DNA of 48,647 bases from Mycobacterium persicum (GCF_002086675.1 NZ_MVIF01000033.1:1-48647); one strand, 5' to 3'; shown: positions 21,352 through 30,787, numbered from the stretch's first letter. Notes: generated from the sequence alone by a model not told the origin. A program made the numbers and translations.

Positions 21352-24300
21352 GCGAGCCGCCCCCGCCCAGCACCTCCGGTAGGCGACAGCTACCCGGTGA
21401 CTTGGCGGCCGCGGTCCCGTTGGGCGGCGAAATGGGCCGCTGTTTCGCTGAATTCGACTGGCCGGCTCATCCGCTCGGTCCGCCCGCCGACTGGTCACCC
21501 GAGATTCGTGCGGCGGTGGCGGTGGCTTTGACATCGCGGTTTCCCATCGTCTTGTGGTTGGACCCGACAGAGCTGTTCCTGATGTACAACGACGCGTACG
21601 CGCACATCCTGGGTGACAAGCACCCGGCGGCTCTGGGCGCTCCCGGCCGGCAGGTGTGGCCGGAGATATGGACAGAAATCGGGCCGATGCTGGCCGGGGT
21701 CGTGGCGACCGGCAAGGCCACCTGGTCGGACGACTTGATGTTGCCGCTGGTGACCGCGGGCACGCCGCAGGAGCGGTACTTCACGTTCACCTACAGCCCG
21801 ATCATCGGCGGCCGCGGTGCCGTCACGGCCGTCTTCTGCGCCGTCATCGAGACCACCCAGCGGGTGCTGAGCGAGCGCCGCCTGCACCTGCTCAATGCCG
21901 TGGCGTCGGCGACCATGGAGACCCGGACCATCGAGGACACGGTGAGCGCAGCCGTCACCGCCTGTGCCAGCCAGCCAGAGGATCTGCCGTTCATCGCGGT
22001 CTACGTGCGAGACGGTTCCGACACCGACAGGGACGGGGCCACGCTGCGCGGCGCCACGCCGTCGATGCGTTCGGTGTTACCCGCCGACCTGGCGTTGCTG
22101 ACCGGGTGGGATGCGGCGTCGCGATCGCGGGAGACGGCGCACGTCGTCGACCACCTCGACGAGCTGATGCCCGGCATCGACACCGTTTTCACCCAGGACT
22201 GCCCGAGGCAGGCGCTGGTGCTGCCGCTCGGCGAGAACTCGGCCCCGGGTGCGCTGGTAGTGGGGACGAATCCGCGCCGTCCGCTGGACCCGCTGTATCA
22301 GAGCTTCTGCCAGCTGCTCGCCGACCAGCTGTCCGCGGCGTTCGCGGCCGCGCTCTCCTATGAGCAGCAACGGCGGCGAGCCGATGCGCTGGCCGAACTG
22401 GATCGGGCGAAGACAGCCTTTTTGACCAACGTCAGCCACGAGTTCCGCACGCCCTTGACGCTGCTGCTCGGGCCGCTCGACGACGCGCAGACCGACGCGG
22501 GATCCGGCACGCTCCTGGCCGAACGGCTAGGCACCGCGCGACGTAACGCGCGGCGTCTGCAGCGGATGGTGGACTCGCTGCTGGACTTCTCCCGTATCGA
22601 AGCCGGCCGTGCGAACGCGACGCTGGCATGCACCGACGTGGGGGCGTTGACCTCCGATATCGCCTCCTCGTTCAGCGAGCTGTGTGCGCGCGCAGGTCTC
22701 GACCTGGTGCTGGACTGTCATCCGGTGTTAGCCGATGTCGATCCGGACATGTGGGAGACGATCGTGCTCAACCTGCTGTCCAACGCGGTCAAGTACACGC
22801 TGACCGGATCGATCACGGTCGAGGTGCGCAGCGAAGGCACGCACTGCCGCTTTGCGGTGCGCGACACCGGGGTCGGGATTGCCGGACACGACCTGGGCCG
22901 TCTGTTCGAGCGCTTCTACCGGGCCGCGAACGTCAGCGGGCGCAGTGCGGAGGGCACCGGCATCGGCCTGTCCCTGGTGCGCGGCCTGGTCGAGCTGCAG
23001 CGCGGCACGGTGCAGATCGACAGTGAACCGGGCCGCGGTACCACCGTGACCATTCGGCTTCCGTCGTCGCTGGGCGACACCGCGGTCGACCCGTCGTTCA
23101 CCCGGCCGAAGGACGCGAACAATCCGTATGTGGAGGAGGCCAGCCAGTGGTTGGGGTCGTCGATCAGCACCACGCCACGCCCGGAGGTCAGCCGTGCCCC
23201 GGGGCGCGGGGTGGTGCTGATCGTCGACGACAACGCCGACATGCGGGCCTACCTGGACCGGGTGTTGTCGCCGCACTGGCAGACCGTTCTGGTCGCCGAC
23301 GGCGAGGCGGCGCTGGACGCGACTCGCCGGCTGCACCCGGACGTGATCGTGACCGACGTCATGATACCGTCCCTGGACGGATTCGAATTCGTCGCGGCCA
23401 TCCGCGATGATCCGGTCCTGGCGGCCACGCCGGTGATCATGCTGTCCGCCCGGGCCGGCGCCGAAGCCGTCAGCGAGGGCCTCGCCGGCGGTGCCGACGA
23501 CTACCTGCCCAAGCCGTTCCGGTCCCAGGAACTCGTCGAGCGGGTGAAGTCGCGGCTGGCCGCCGTCGACCGCGAGCGCAGGCGGCAGGGGCTGGCCGTC
23601 GGCCTGGCCGAGCTTGACGCCGCGCTGCAGGCCACGGACTCGGTGGCCGGAATACTGGCGGCAATGCTCGACTCCCGGTTCGGTGCGGACCCGGCCGCCG
23701 TCGGAATCGGGGTTGTCGACGGCGATTACGCCCGCTTCGAGTACGCCGGCGGGCTTCCCGCCGAAGTGCGCGACCGCTATCACGTGGTCTCGCTGAACAG
23801 CCCCCTGGTCGGGCCCGACGTCATCCGCCGCGGAACACCCATGGTCGTCAGCGACACCCTGGCGCTCCCGCCGCGCTATCAACACGCCGTGCAGGACACC
23901 GCGGCCAGTGTGCGCGCCTGCGTCGCCCACCCGTTGCGCGGTCGCACCGGCCGTGTGATCGGAGTGCTGATCCTGCTCTGGCCGACGCCGCGCCAGTTCG
24001 ACGCCGCCGAACTCGACGTGTTCACCCGGATAGCCGAATTCACTCAATCCGCACTGGACCGGGTGCTGCTCAGAGCCCAGGAACATCGGATTGCCGTCTC
24101 CTTCCAGGAGCACCTTCTCGACCTGAATCGCGGGTCGACGGCCGCGGCGGTGGCCGCGGTGTACCAACCGGCGGGTGAAGCGATGCGGGTTGGCGGCGAC
24201 TGGTATTCGGTGACGCCGTTGAATGGCGACGGCACGATCGGGATCTCGGTGGGTGACGTCGTCGGGCATGGTCTGCCGGCCGCGATCGTGATGAGCCGAC

Positions 24301-25217
24301 TGCGTGCGGCGGTGGCTGCCTCCGCGCTCACGTCGGCCGAGCCGTCGGATGTGCTGGCGGCGCTGGACAAATATGGGGCTACCATCGCCGGCGCCCGCGG
24401 CGCCACCGTTGCCTACGCCGTCATCGACGCCCCATCGGACGCCAGACCCGGGGGCGGCGCCATGAGGTACCTGTGTGCCGGGCATCCCTATCCGCTGTTG
24501 GTCTCCGCGGACGGTCGCCCGGTCTATCTCCGATCGGGCCGGCGTCCCCCGGTGGCCACGTACGGAGAAGACTCGACCGTGGCCACCGGACACGCCGAGC
24601 TACCGGCAGGAAGTTTGATTCTGCTCTATACCGACGGATTGATCGAGCGGGCCGGGGAGACGCTCGACCAGGGATTCGCCCGTCTGCAAACCGCGGCCGC
24701 AGCGTGCGCCGGGCTGCCCGTCGATGCGGTCTGCGCCGAGTTGCTGCACCGCATGCGCCCCCTGGATGGCTACCGCGACGACGTCGTGGTGCTGGCGCTT
24801 CGGCCCAGCCATGTCGGGACGCACAGTTTCGCCACCGTGTTGCACGCTGTCCCGGCGGAAATCCCGGGCGCTCGGCAGCGCCTGCGGGACTGGTTGGCAA
24901 CCATCGACATCGCACCCGCCGGTAGCGACAAAATCCTGCTGGCCACGGGAGAAGCGGTGACCAACGCAATCGAACACGGCAGCGGCTGCGATGCCCGCAA
25001 AACCGTCTCCATCGAGGCTTTCCTGCACCGGGACCGGGTCGTGGTCACCGTCAGCGACTCCGGCCGATGGGCAGGTGATTCCTCGGCCAGCCTGCGCAGC
25101 CAGCGGCGCGGACGTGGGCTCACCCTGATGAGCGGGCTCGCTGACCGCGTCGACACCGTCCGCACTGCCGGCGGAACCCGGGTTGCGCTGCAGTTCGACG
25201 ATGCGGCGGCACCCTGA
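21348..25217 (+). CDS. Giant fusion: hybrid histidine kinase, receiver, PP2C phosphatase and RsbW-like ATPase
   Basis: 1289 residues, no membrane helix. Order: PAS-like (about 55-165); GAF (about 175-335); HisKA with phospho-accepting H364 (NVSHEFRTPL); HATPase_c (460-575: N-box LLSNAVKYT, DTGVGIAG, GTGIGLSLVRG); receiver (622-735: D627/D628, phospho-acceptor D670, K722); second GAF (about 750-905); SpoIIE/PP2C phosphatase (920-1152: GGDWYS, GDVVGHG, YTDGLIE, YRDDVVVL); C-terminal RsbW-like HATPase (1165-1285: GEAVTNAIEHG, VSDSGRW, GRGLTLM). All key residues appear intact, so both a two-component relay and partner switching on the upstream STAS protein are plausible. The sigma factor controlled is unknown. 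Confidence 0.95.
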   Translation: MSEPPPPSTSGRRQLPGDLAAAVPLGGEMGRCFAEFDWPAHPLGPPADWSPEIRAAVAVALTSRFPIVLWLDPTELFLMYNDAYAHILGDKHPAALGAPGRQVWPEIWTEIGPMLAGVVATGKATWSDDLMLPLVTAGTPQERYFTFTYSPIIGGRGAVTAVFCAVIETTQRVLSERRLHLLNAVASATMETRTIEDTVSAAVTACASQPEDLPFIAVYVRDGSDTDRDGATLRGATPSMRSVLPADLALLTGWDAASRSRETAHVVDHLDELMPGIDTVFTQDCPRQALVLPLGENSAPGALVVGTNPRRPLDPLYQSFCQLLADQLSAAFAAALSYEQQRRRADALAELDRAKTAFLTNVSHEFRTPLTLLLGPLDDAQTDAGSGTLLAERLGTARRNARRLQRMVDSLLDFSRIEAGRANATLACTDVGALTSDIASSFSELCARAGLDLVLDCHPVLADVDPDMWETIVLNLLSNAVKYTLTGSITVEVRSEGTHCRFAVRDTGVGIAGHDLGRLFERFYRAANVSGRSAEGTGIGLSLVRGLVELQRGTVQIDSEPGRGTTVTIRLPSSLGDTAVDPSFTRPKDANNPYVEEASQWLGSSISTTPRPEVSRAPGRGVVLIVDDNADMRAYLDRVLSPHWQTVLVADGEAALDATRRLHPDVIVTDVMIPSLDGFEFVAAIRDDPVLAATPVIMLSARAGAEAVSEGLAGGADDYLPKPFRSQELVERVKSRLAAVDRERRRQGLAVGLAELDAALQATDSVAGILAAMLDSRFGADPAAVGIGVVDGDYARFEYAGGLPAEVRDRYHVVSLNSPLVGPDVIRRGTPMVVSDTLALPPRYQHAVQDTAASVRACVAHPLRGRTGRVIGVLILLWPTPRQFDAAELDVFTRIAEFTQSALDRVLLRAQEHRIAVSFQEHLLDLNRGSTAAAVAAVYQPAGEAMRVGGDWYSVTPLNGDGTIGISVGDVVGHGLPAAIVMSRLRAAVAASALTSAEPSDVLAALDKYGATIAGARGATVAYAVIDAPSDARPGGGAMRYLCAGHPYPLLVSADGRPVYLRSGRRPPVATYGEDSTVATGHAELPAGSLILLYTDGLIERAGETLDQGFARLQTAAAACAGLPVDAVCAELLHRMRPLDGYRDDVVVLALRPSHVGTHSFATVLHAVPAEIPGARQRLRDWLATIDIAPAGSDKILLATGEAVTNAIEHGSGCDARKTVSIEAFLHRDRVVVTVSDSGRWAGDSSASLRSQRRGRGLTLMSGLADRVDTVRTAGGTRVALQFDDAAAP

Positions 25218-25230
25218 CGGGGAACTGACC

Positions 25231-25257
25231 AGGCCTGATTGGGCCGTGATCAGGCCT
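25231..25257. terminator. Bidirectional hairpin terminator
   Basis: Perfect 9-bp inverted repeat AGGCCTGAT / ATCAGGCCT with a 9-base loop, between the convergent ends of the fusion-kinase gene and the Rv0424c-like gene. It includes the last codons of the latter. Short T-rich ends only. Confidence 0.6.
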
Positions 25258-25525
25258 CTTCCATCGCCTCGCCGAGCTCTTCCAGGAGCCGGTTGTGGTG
25301 GTTGCTCGCCAGGACGTGGCCGGTCGCGATCACCAAGGCGACCGGCCAGTCGATGAGTTCGAGGGCGGCCAGCGCGGCCAGGCCGCCGTAGTAAGCCAGT
25401 TGTTCGGGCCGGGGCACTTCTAGTTGTCCCACCAACGGAAGATTAACCACGAAGGTCTCGCCCTCTCTGATTTTCTTCACGGCTTCACGCTGCGATGTTC
25501 CGCGACGAGCCTTCTTTTCTACCAT
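25250..25525 (-). CDS. Small membrane-associated protein, Rv0424c type
   Basis: 91 residues. A basic N-terminus (VEKKARRGTSQREAVKKIREG) is followed by FVVNLPLVGQLEVPRPEQLAYYGG and one hydrophobic helix (about 52-75), then HNRLLEELGEAMEEA. ATG 25525 is chosen over ATG 25528 because AAAGG lies six bases before it. Function unknown. It lies downstream of ctpH in the same direction and divergent from the small plus-strand ORF. Confidence 0.85.
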   Translation of the reverse strand: MVEKKARRGTSQREAVKKIREGETFVVNLPLVGQLEVPRPEQLAYYGGLAALAALELIDWPVALVIATGHVLASNHHNRLLEELGEAMEEA

Positions 25526-25574
25526 CATTTGCCTTTCAGTAACGAAGGGTTTGCCGCCGAGCAGTGTCGTAGGG

Positions 25575-28500
25575 TCACCGTCGGGAGTATGTCGACGACC
25601 GACGCCCTGGCCGATCCGCTGGTTTCGTCGATTGCCGCGGTGCTGAGCGTGCCGTTGCGGGAGCTTTATGCGCTGCTGTGGCGGGTGGGGTTCGTGGAGA
25701 TCGTGGAGCGCAAGCCGGCCCCTCGCCCGGTGCCGGCGGGGTACGCCGCTCGGGTGCCGACGGGTCCGATGGATCCGGTTCCGCATCCGTACTGTCCAGA
25801 ATGCGGTTCAGAACGGCCATCGCGGCGGTCGCGGCGGCGGCCGACCCCAGGCCCTGTGCCCACCCGACCGGGCCGAGTGGGGTGCAGCCGAGCAGCTGGC
25901 TGACCAGGGGAATGCTGATCAGGGTTCCCATCGCGGCCAGTGAGCCCAGCGCGGTGAGCACCACCAGCCAGTCATGTGAGTCCAGCAGGGTTTGGCCCAG
26001 CTGCGCCGCGACCAGTGCGACCAGTCCCACCGTCGATGCGCGGCGCGGCAGGCCGGTGAACCTCGCCATGGTCCACGCCGCGGTGGCCGCGGCAGCCGTG
26101 GTTGCCCCGCGGACGCCGACCGCCTGCCACAGCGCGCGCTGGTCCGGGCCGCGGGCGTCCGGGCTGGCCGGGTCGCGGGGTTTGCTGACCGCCAGCGCCG
26201 CGGCGGGCAACGCGTCGGTCAGCATGTTCACCAGCAGCAGCTGTCGGGTGTTCAACGGCGACGTTCCGCTGATGGCACTGCCGATGATGGCGAACGCCAC
26301 CTCGCCGGCGTTGCCGCCCAGCAACACCGACACCGCCGCCTGGACCCGCTGCCACAATTGACGACCCTCCAGGATGGCGGGAAGCAGCGATTCGATGCGT
26401 CCGTCGATCAGCACCATGTCGGCGGCGACCCGCGCAGGGTCACTACCGTGCGAGACCACCCCGATCCCGACGGTGGCGGCCCGAATCGCGGCGGCGTCGT
26501 TGGAGCCGTCGCCGACCATCGCGCAGACCCGCCCGCTGCGTTCCAGCGTCTGCACGATCTGCACCTTGTTCTCCGGGGTCATCCGGGCGAAGATGGTCCG
26601 CTCGGCCACCGCCTGTTCCTGGTCCTTGCGCGACAAGGCATCCCACTGCGCACCGCTGATGATCTGATCCGGGGCCACCGACATACCCAGTTCCTGCGCG
26701 ATCGCCGCGGCGGTGATCGGGTGATCGCCGGTGATCAGCCGCACGTCGAGCCCGTGTTCGTGCAGGTCCGCGAGCAGTTGGGCGGCCGGGCCGCGGGGGG
26801 TGTCCGACAGCCCGAGGAAGCCCACCAGGGACAGGCCGTCACGACAGAAGCGGGCGATCTCGTCGGGGTCGTCGAGAACCGACCGGGCCTGCTGCGGGTC
26901 GAGCTGCCGGCGCGCCACCGCGATCACCCGCAGCCCATCGGCGGCCAGTCCGGCGACCGTCTGGTCCATGTCGGGGCCGTCGGCGCCGCAGGCGGCCAAC
27001 ACCACCTCGGGCGCACCTTTGACGGTCAGCTCGGTGCCCGACACCGAGGCCGAGAACGACCTGCCCGAGCGGAACGGGAGGTGAGCATCCGGGGGGTCCC
27101 CGTTGCCGGCCACGCCGGACGGCGCCGCCTCGACGATGGCGACATCGGTGGCATGCAGCTGTGGGCCGCCGTTGGTGGCCGGCGCGGCGTGCACGGCACA
27201 GCGCAGCACCTCATCGCCGCTGAACCCGGGCGCCGGGCGCACCTTGGCCACCCGCAGCCGGTTCTCGCTGAGTGTCCCGGTCTTGTCGAAGCAGACCATG
27301 TCGACCCGGCCGAGCGCCTCCACCGAACGCGGGATCCGAACCAGCGCGCCGAACTGGGTCAGCCGCCGCGCCGACGCCTGCTGTGCCAGCGTCGCCACCA
27401 GCGGCATGCCTTCCGGGACGGCGGCGACCGTGACCGCGATGCCGCTGGCCACCGCCTGCCGCAGGCCCTGGCGACGCAGCAGGCCCAGCCCGGTGACCAC
27501 GGCGCCGCCGGTCATGCTGACCGGCCAGGCCCGGTTGGTGAGCTGGCTCAACTGATATTGCAGACCGACATTGGACAGGTCGCTGGAAACGAGTTCGGCC
27601 GCGCGCCGTTCTTGGGTATCGGCGCCGACGGCGGTCACCACCGCGACCGCGGTGCCCGCGACGACGGTAGTGCCCGCGTACAACATGCAGCGGCGCTCGG
27701 CCAGGTCCGCACCCGGCGTGGCGTCGACCTGTTTGGTCACCGACAGCGATTCGCCGGTGAGCGCGGATTCGTCAACCTCGATGTCGACCTCCTCGATCAC
27801 CCGGGCGTCGGCCGGGACCACCTCGTGGGTTCGCACCTCGATGACATCGCCCGGCTGCAATTGCTCGGCGATGACGTCGCGGTACACCCGCTGTCCGTCC
27901 GGACCGGCCACCACCTTCCTGGCCGGCGGAACCTGTAGTGCCAGAAGGCGATTCAGACGGCTTTCGGCGCGCAACCGCTGGGTCGCGGCGAGTACCGAGT
28001 TACCGGTGAGCACCGAGCCGACCATCACCGCGTCGACGGGCGACCCCAGCACCGCGCTGGCGGTGGCGCCCAGCGCCAGCATGGGGGTCAGCGGGTCGGA
28101 CAACTCCGCACGCACCGCGCCGAGGAACTGTCCGACTGCCTGCGCGGGCCCCACGGTGAGCCGGGCTCCGCGCTGTGCCGTGTGAATGCCGCCGGCGATG
28201 GCGCGGGTGGCCAGTGTGGCGCGCTCCGGCGCCGGCTGCTCCGGGTCATCCGGTGACGGCAGGAGTTTACGGACCTGCTCGGGGGACATCGCGTGCCACT
28301 CGTGGAAGGCCGCCGGGCGCGGCGGCCGCGCCCCGACGATCTTGCGCGCCAACAGGTATCCCGACAGCATCCCCGCCGCCGCTCCGGTGGTCACGGGTCC
28401 CGGGCCCAGCCCACGGACCCCGGGCAGCATCAGCAATGCGCCCAAAGCTGATGCGCCACCGGAGATTTCGATTCCCCGCCGACGTGCTTCCCGGGCCGCT

Positions 28501-30194
28501 GGAATTGCGTGCATCATGCGCCAGGCGGCGGCGAGGTCGGGCAGCAATACGTCGGCATGCCACGTCGGGCCCGCCGCGGCGTGCGGCAATACCCCCAATG
28601 CCACATCTGCCGACGAAATGGCTTGCCCGCCAATCGAAGACAACACCGCAACGGTCCGGCCGGCCTTTTGCAGATCGGCGACCGCGCCGGCCAGGGCGTC
28701 GTCGATCGAGCTGCTCTGCGCTCCGTTCGGCAACGGCCGGATATCGTCGAATGCCGGCCGAAGCTCGCCCAACGAGCCGTCGTCCACCGAGACCAGCTCC
28801 GCTGTGGTGCGATGTGCCTCGGCGACCACGGCCGCGGCGAATGGGTCGTGGGCCGGCAGAAAAAGCGCTCTGACACTGGATGCCCTTGTGCTGGAAGGCA
28901 TTCCGGGTACCTGGTGCCAGCCGGGAGGAAGACCGTTGTTTTCCAGGAGCAGCTGTGCGCGGTTCCAGGCCGACGACAGCTCGTCCTGCTCGGCGCCGGC
29001 GATGCGGGCCACCCGCAGCTTTTCGGTGCACAACACCCGAGGGTCGACGACGATCGCGTCGACCTTGCTCAGGCGGCGCAGGCCCTCCGGGCGCAACGGC
29101 AAGACCCGATGGCGATCGGCCAGCCCTTGCCCGAGCGCGGCGGCGAACGCCTCTGGTGCGGTTCGGCTGGCCTTGGGGGTGGCCACCAGCGCGGCGGTGG
29201 CGGCCATGTCCAGGTTGCGGGTGCTGGCGCCGACCAGACCGGCGCTGATCGCCTGGATGAGCGCAAAACGACCGGTAGCGCGCTCGACGGTAGGCGCGGG
29301 CCGGCGGACGGGCTCGATCGGGGCTTGGTCCGCATGCCGCGCCAACAGTGGTTCGTGGTAGTGCCAGGCCCGCGCCGCGGCACGGGATTCGGCGGCTTTG
29401 AGCGTCTGCATCACCAGGCCCACCGACAACGACGCCGGCGCCTGCGTGAGTGTCTCTGCCGCGGCGACGGCTAAGGTCATGACGGTGTCGGTCGCGGCCG
29501 CGCCGATGCGGTCTTCGAGCAGGCCGCGTAATCGCGGCTGGTAGTCGAACGCCACCACGCCCGCGAGCAGGCTGCTCGGCAATCGGGGCCAGCGCAGGGC
29601 CCGGCCACCGACCGCCAGGCCCAGCCCGGCGGCGTTGGCGGCCAGGGTCACCGCCCGGGTCGCCAGCACCACACCATCGCCCGGCAGGCTGGCCGCGGGT
29701 GTGCGGTGGTAATTGTCTTGCGTTGAGCGGTAACGATTTTCAGCGTCGGCGACGACGCGGCACAGCTCCCGCAGCGTTGTCGCCGGCCCGTCGATGTCGA
29801 CGACGACACGGGATAACGGGTAGTTCAGGCCGGCCGACGCCACGCCGGGGTGGGCCCGTATCGATTCGAGCACGAGGCGGCCGAGTTCGCCGTCGTCGCC
29901 GAGGCCCCGCACTTCGATCCAGGCGCGGTCGTCACCGCGCCAGCAGTGCCGGCTCAGTGTTTCGCGGGACAGCTCGCCGGAAACCGCCTTGGCCCCGTCG
30001 CGCAGCGGCGCCGTGCCGGCCTCCAAACACGCCTCGAAACACACCTTGGTGACCGAACCCGCCGTCTTACCCAACGTTTCGGCGACGTCCGCGGCGACCG
30101 TGACCGATGCGACGGTAAGCGCGGTGGTCGCCTGAATGCCAGTCGCGAGGGCGCGCAGCGGCAGAGACCGTGTTATGGACTTGGCAATGCTCAA
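25575..30194 (-). CDS. ctpH: P-type cation-transporting ATPase CtpH
   Basis: 1539 residues, of the long CtpH/CtpI kind with a large N-terminal extension (about 1-640) before the P-type core. Core motifs: DESALTGES (actuator, about 812), FDKTGTLSENRL (phosphorylated Asp near 970), GDHPITAAA and GDGSNDAAA (near 1232), with membrane helices in between and at the end. Substrate ion is not certain; a metal or calcium is usually suggested. The start is TTG 30194, 19 bases after the Rv0426c-like gene. About the last 75 residues (after ILDSTDAEP) look like read-through opposite another gene and may not be functional. Confidence 0.92.
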   Translation of the reverse strand: MSIAKSITRSLPLRALATGIQATTALTVASVTVAADVAETLGKTAGSVTKVCFEACLEAGTAPLRDGAKAVSGELSRETLSRHCWRGDDRAWIEVRGLGDDGELGRLVLESIRAHPGVASAGLNYPLSRVVVDIDGPATTLRELCRVVADAENRYRSTQDNYHRTPAASLPGDGVVLATRAVTLAANAAGLGLAVGGRALRWPRLPSSLLAGVVAFDYQPRLRGLLEDRIGAAATDTVMTLAVAAAETLTQAPASLSVGLVMQTLKAAESRAAARAWHYHEPLLARHADQAPIEPVRRPAPTVERATGRFALIQAISAGLVGASTRNLDMAATAALVATPKASRTAPEAFAAALGQGLADRHRVLPLRPEGLRRLSKVDAIVVDPRVLCTEKLRVARIAGAEQDELSSAWNRAQLLLENNGLPPGWHQVPGMPSSTRASSVRALFLPAHDPFAAAVVAEAHRTTAELVSVDDGSLGELRPAFDDIRPLPNGAQSSSIDDALAGAVADLQKAGRTVAVLSSIGGQAISSADVALGVLPHAAAGPTWHADVLLPDLAAAWRMMHAIPAAREARRRGIEISGGASALGALLMLPGVRGLGPGPVTTGAAAGMLSGYLLARKIVGARPPRPAAFHEWHAMSPEQVRKLLPSPDDPEQPAPERATLATRAIAGGIHTAQRGARLTVGPAQAVGQFLGAVRAELSDPLTPMLALGATASAVLGSPVDAVMVGSVLTGNSVLAATQRLRAESRLNRLLALQVPPARKVVAGPDGQRVYRDVIAEQLQPGDVIEVRTHEVVPADARVIEEVDIEVDESALTGESLSVTKQVDATPGADLAERRCMLYAGTTVVAGTAVAVVTAVGADTQERRAAELVSSDLSNVGLQYQLSQLTNRAWPVSMTGGAVVTGLGLLRRQGLRQAVASGIAVTVAAVPEGMPLVATLAQQASARRLTQFGALVRIPRSVEALGRVDMVCFDKTGTLSENRLRVAKVRPAPGFSGDEVLRCAVHAAPATNGGPQLHATDVAIVEAAPSGVAGNGDPPDAHLPFRSGRSFSASVSGTELTVKGAPEVVLAACGADGPDMDQTVAGLAADGLRVIAVARRQLDPQQARSVLDDPDEIARFCRDGLSLVGFLGLSDTPRGPAAQLLADLHEHGLDVRLITGDHPITAAAIAQELGMSVAPDQIISGAQWDALSRKDQEQAVAERTIFARMTPENKVQIVQTLERSGRVCAMVGDGSNDAAAIRAATVGIGVVSHGSDPARVAADMVLIDGRIESLLPAILEGRQLWQRVQAAVSVLLGGNAGEVAFAIIGSAISGTSPLNTRQLLLVNMLTDALPAAALAVSKPRDPASPDARGPDQRALWQAVGVRGATTAAAATAAWTMARFTGLPRRASTVGLVALVAAQLGQTLLDSHDWLVVLTALGSLAAMGTLISIPLVSQLLGCTPLGPVGWAQGLGSAAAATAAMAVLNRILDSTDAEPDPSDPSAPERRTPPAPGEGPACAPRSPRTPPATAAHKAPATARSAPRQSTKPADRPGRRSSTYSRR
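25589..25903 (+). CDS. Putative small protein antisense to the ctpH 3' end
   Basis: 104 residues from ATG 25589. Codons up to about 25790 nearly all end in G or C, typical for this genome, whereas the opposite (ctpH) frame over the same stretch is rich in A/T-ending codons and Pro/Ala/Arg. Sequence reads DPLVSSIAAVLSVPLRELYALLW with a plausible helical N-terminus; after about residue 70 it becomes a shadow of ctpH and ends in an Arg-rich tail containing CPECG. A TAGGGT -10 at 25570-25575 is well placed. I do not recognise a family. The ends of this gene and ctpH overlap by 329 bases. Confidence 0.5.
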   Translation: MSTTDALADPLVSSIAAVLSVPLRELYALLWRVGFVEIVERKPAPRPVPAGYAARVPTGPMDPVPHPYCPECGSERPSRRSRRRPTPGPVPTRPGRVGCSRAAG

Positions 30195-30213
30195 CGGGTG
30201 CTCAACACCGCCG

Positions 30214-30660
30214 TCAGTTGGTGCTGCGCAGCTCGGTGCTACCTGCCCGGCGCCCGCTCGCCTTCTTGGCCGGTGCCTTGGCGGTTGTCTTCTGTGGTGG
30301 AGCTTTTTCCGGCTCGGACTCGCTAGGTACCGAGGTCAGTTTCGCCTTCACCGGCGGCCCGGAGTCCCCGGGTTTCTTGTTCATCCGGCGCAACAACAAC
30401 GCGCCGCCCCCGACGGCCAACAGGATCGGCCACTCGACAATTCCGGTGACGCCGAGCGCGCCGATGGCCAACGCGGCCGCCGGCGTCGACTTGGTGCCGG
30501 TGCTGAGTCCGCGCTGCACGCCCTCCGCGACTCCTTTTACGCCGCCGACAACGCCGTTGACCGCCGCGCCGCCGACGGCGCCCGCGGCAGCCGTGGTCAC
30601 CGTGGCGGCCTGACTCACCGTTCGACCAACGCTGCGGACCGCTCCGCCGACGACTCCCAT
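30214..30660 (-). CDS. Rv0426c-like small membrane protein with basic tail
   Basis: 148 residues. The N-terminal half is Gly/Ala/Val-rich (GGAAVNGVVGGVKGVAEGVQRG), then a hydrophobic segment (about 62-90) and a Lys/Pro/Ala-rich C-terminus (APPQKTTAKAPAKKASGRR) resembling mycobacterial DNA- or envelope-binding tails. AGGGAG five bases before ATG 30660. Immediately upstream of ctpH and probably co-transcribed. Function unknown; an accessory role for CtpH is inference. Confidence 0.87.
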   Translation of the reverse strand: MGVVGGAVRSVGRTVSQAATVTTAAAGAVGGAAVNGVVGGVKGVAEGVQRGLSTGTKSTPAAALAIGALGVTGIVEWPILLAVGGGALLLRRMNKKPGDSGPPVKAKLTSVPSESEPEKAPPQKTTAKAPAKKASGRRAGSTELRSTN

Positions 30661-30787
30661 GATGACTCCCTGGCTTGTAATCGTTTATCTACTCTGGGCC
30701 GCACACTTCACAGCACGCATGTCTACTAAAAGCCTGCCACGTTACCAACGCCAGGACAACGAAGAGTGACTGGAGAGTGTCTGCCGG

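Noticed and set aside
22728..24593. 621-residue minus-strand open frame over the fusion kinase
   Set aside because: Shadow of the REC-GAF-PP2C coding region; no recognisable domain.
25992..27938. 648-residue plus-strand open frame over ctpH
   Set aside because: Shadow of the P-type ATPase core, whose DKTGT and GDGSND motifs are on the minus strand. Unlike 25589-25790, codon usage here favours ctpH.
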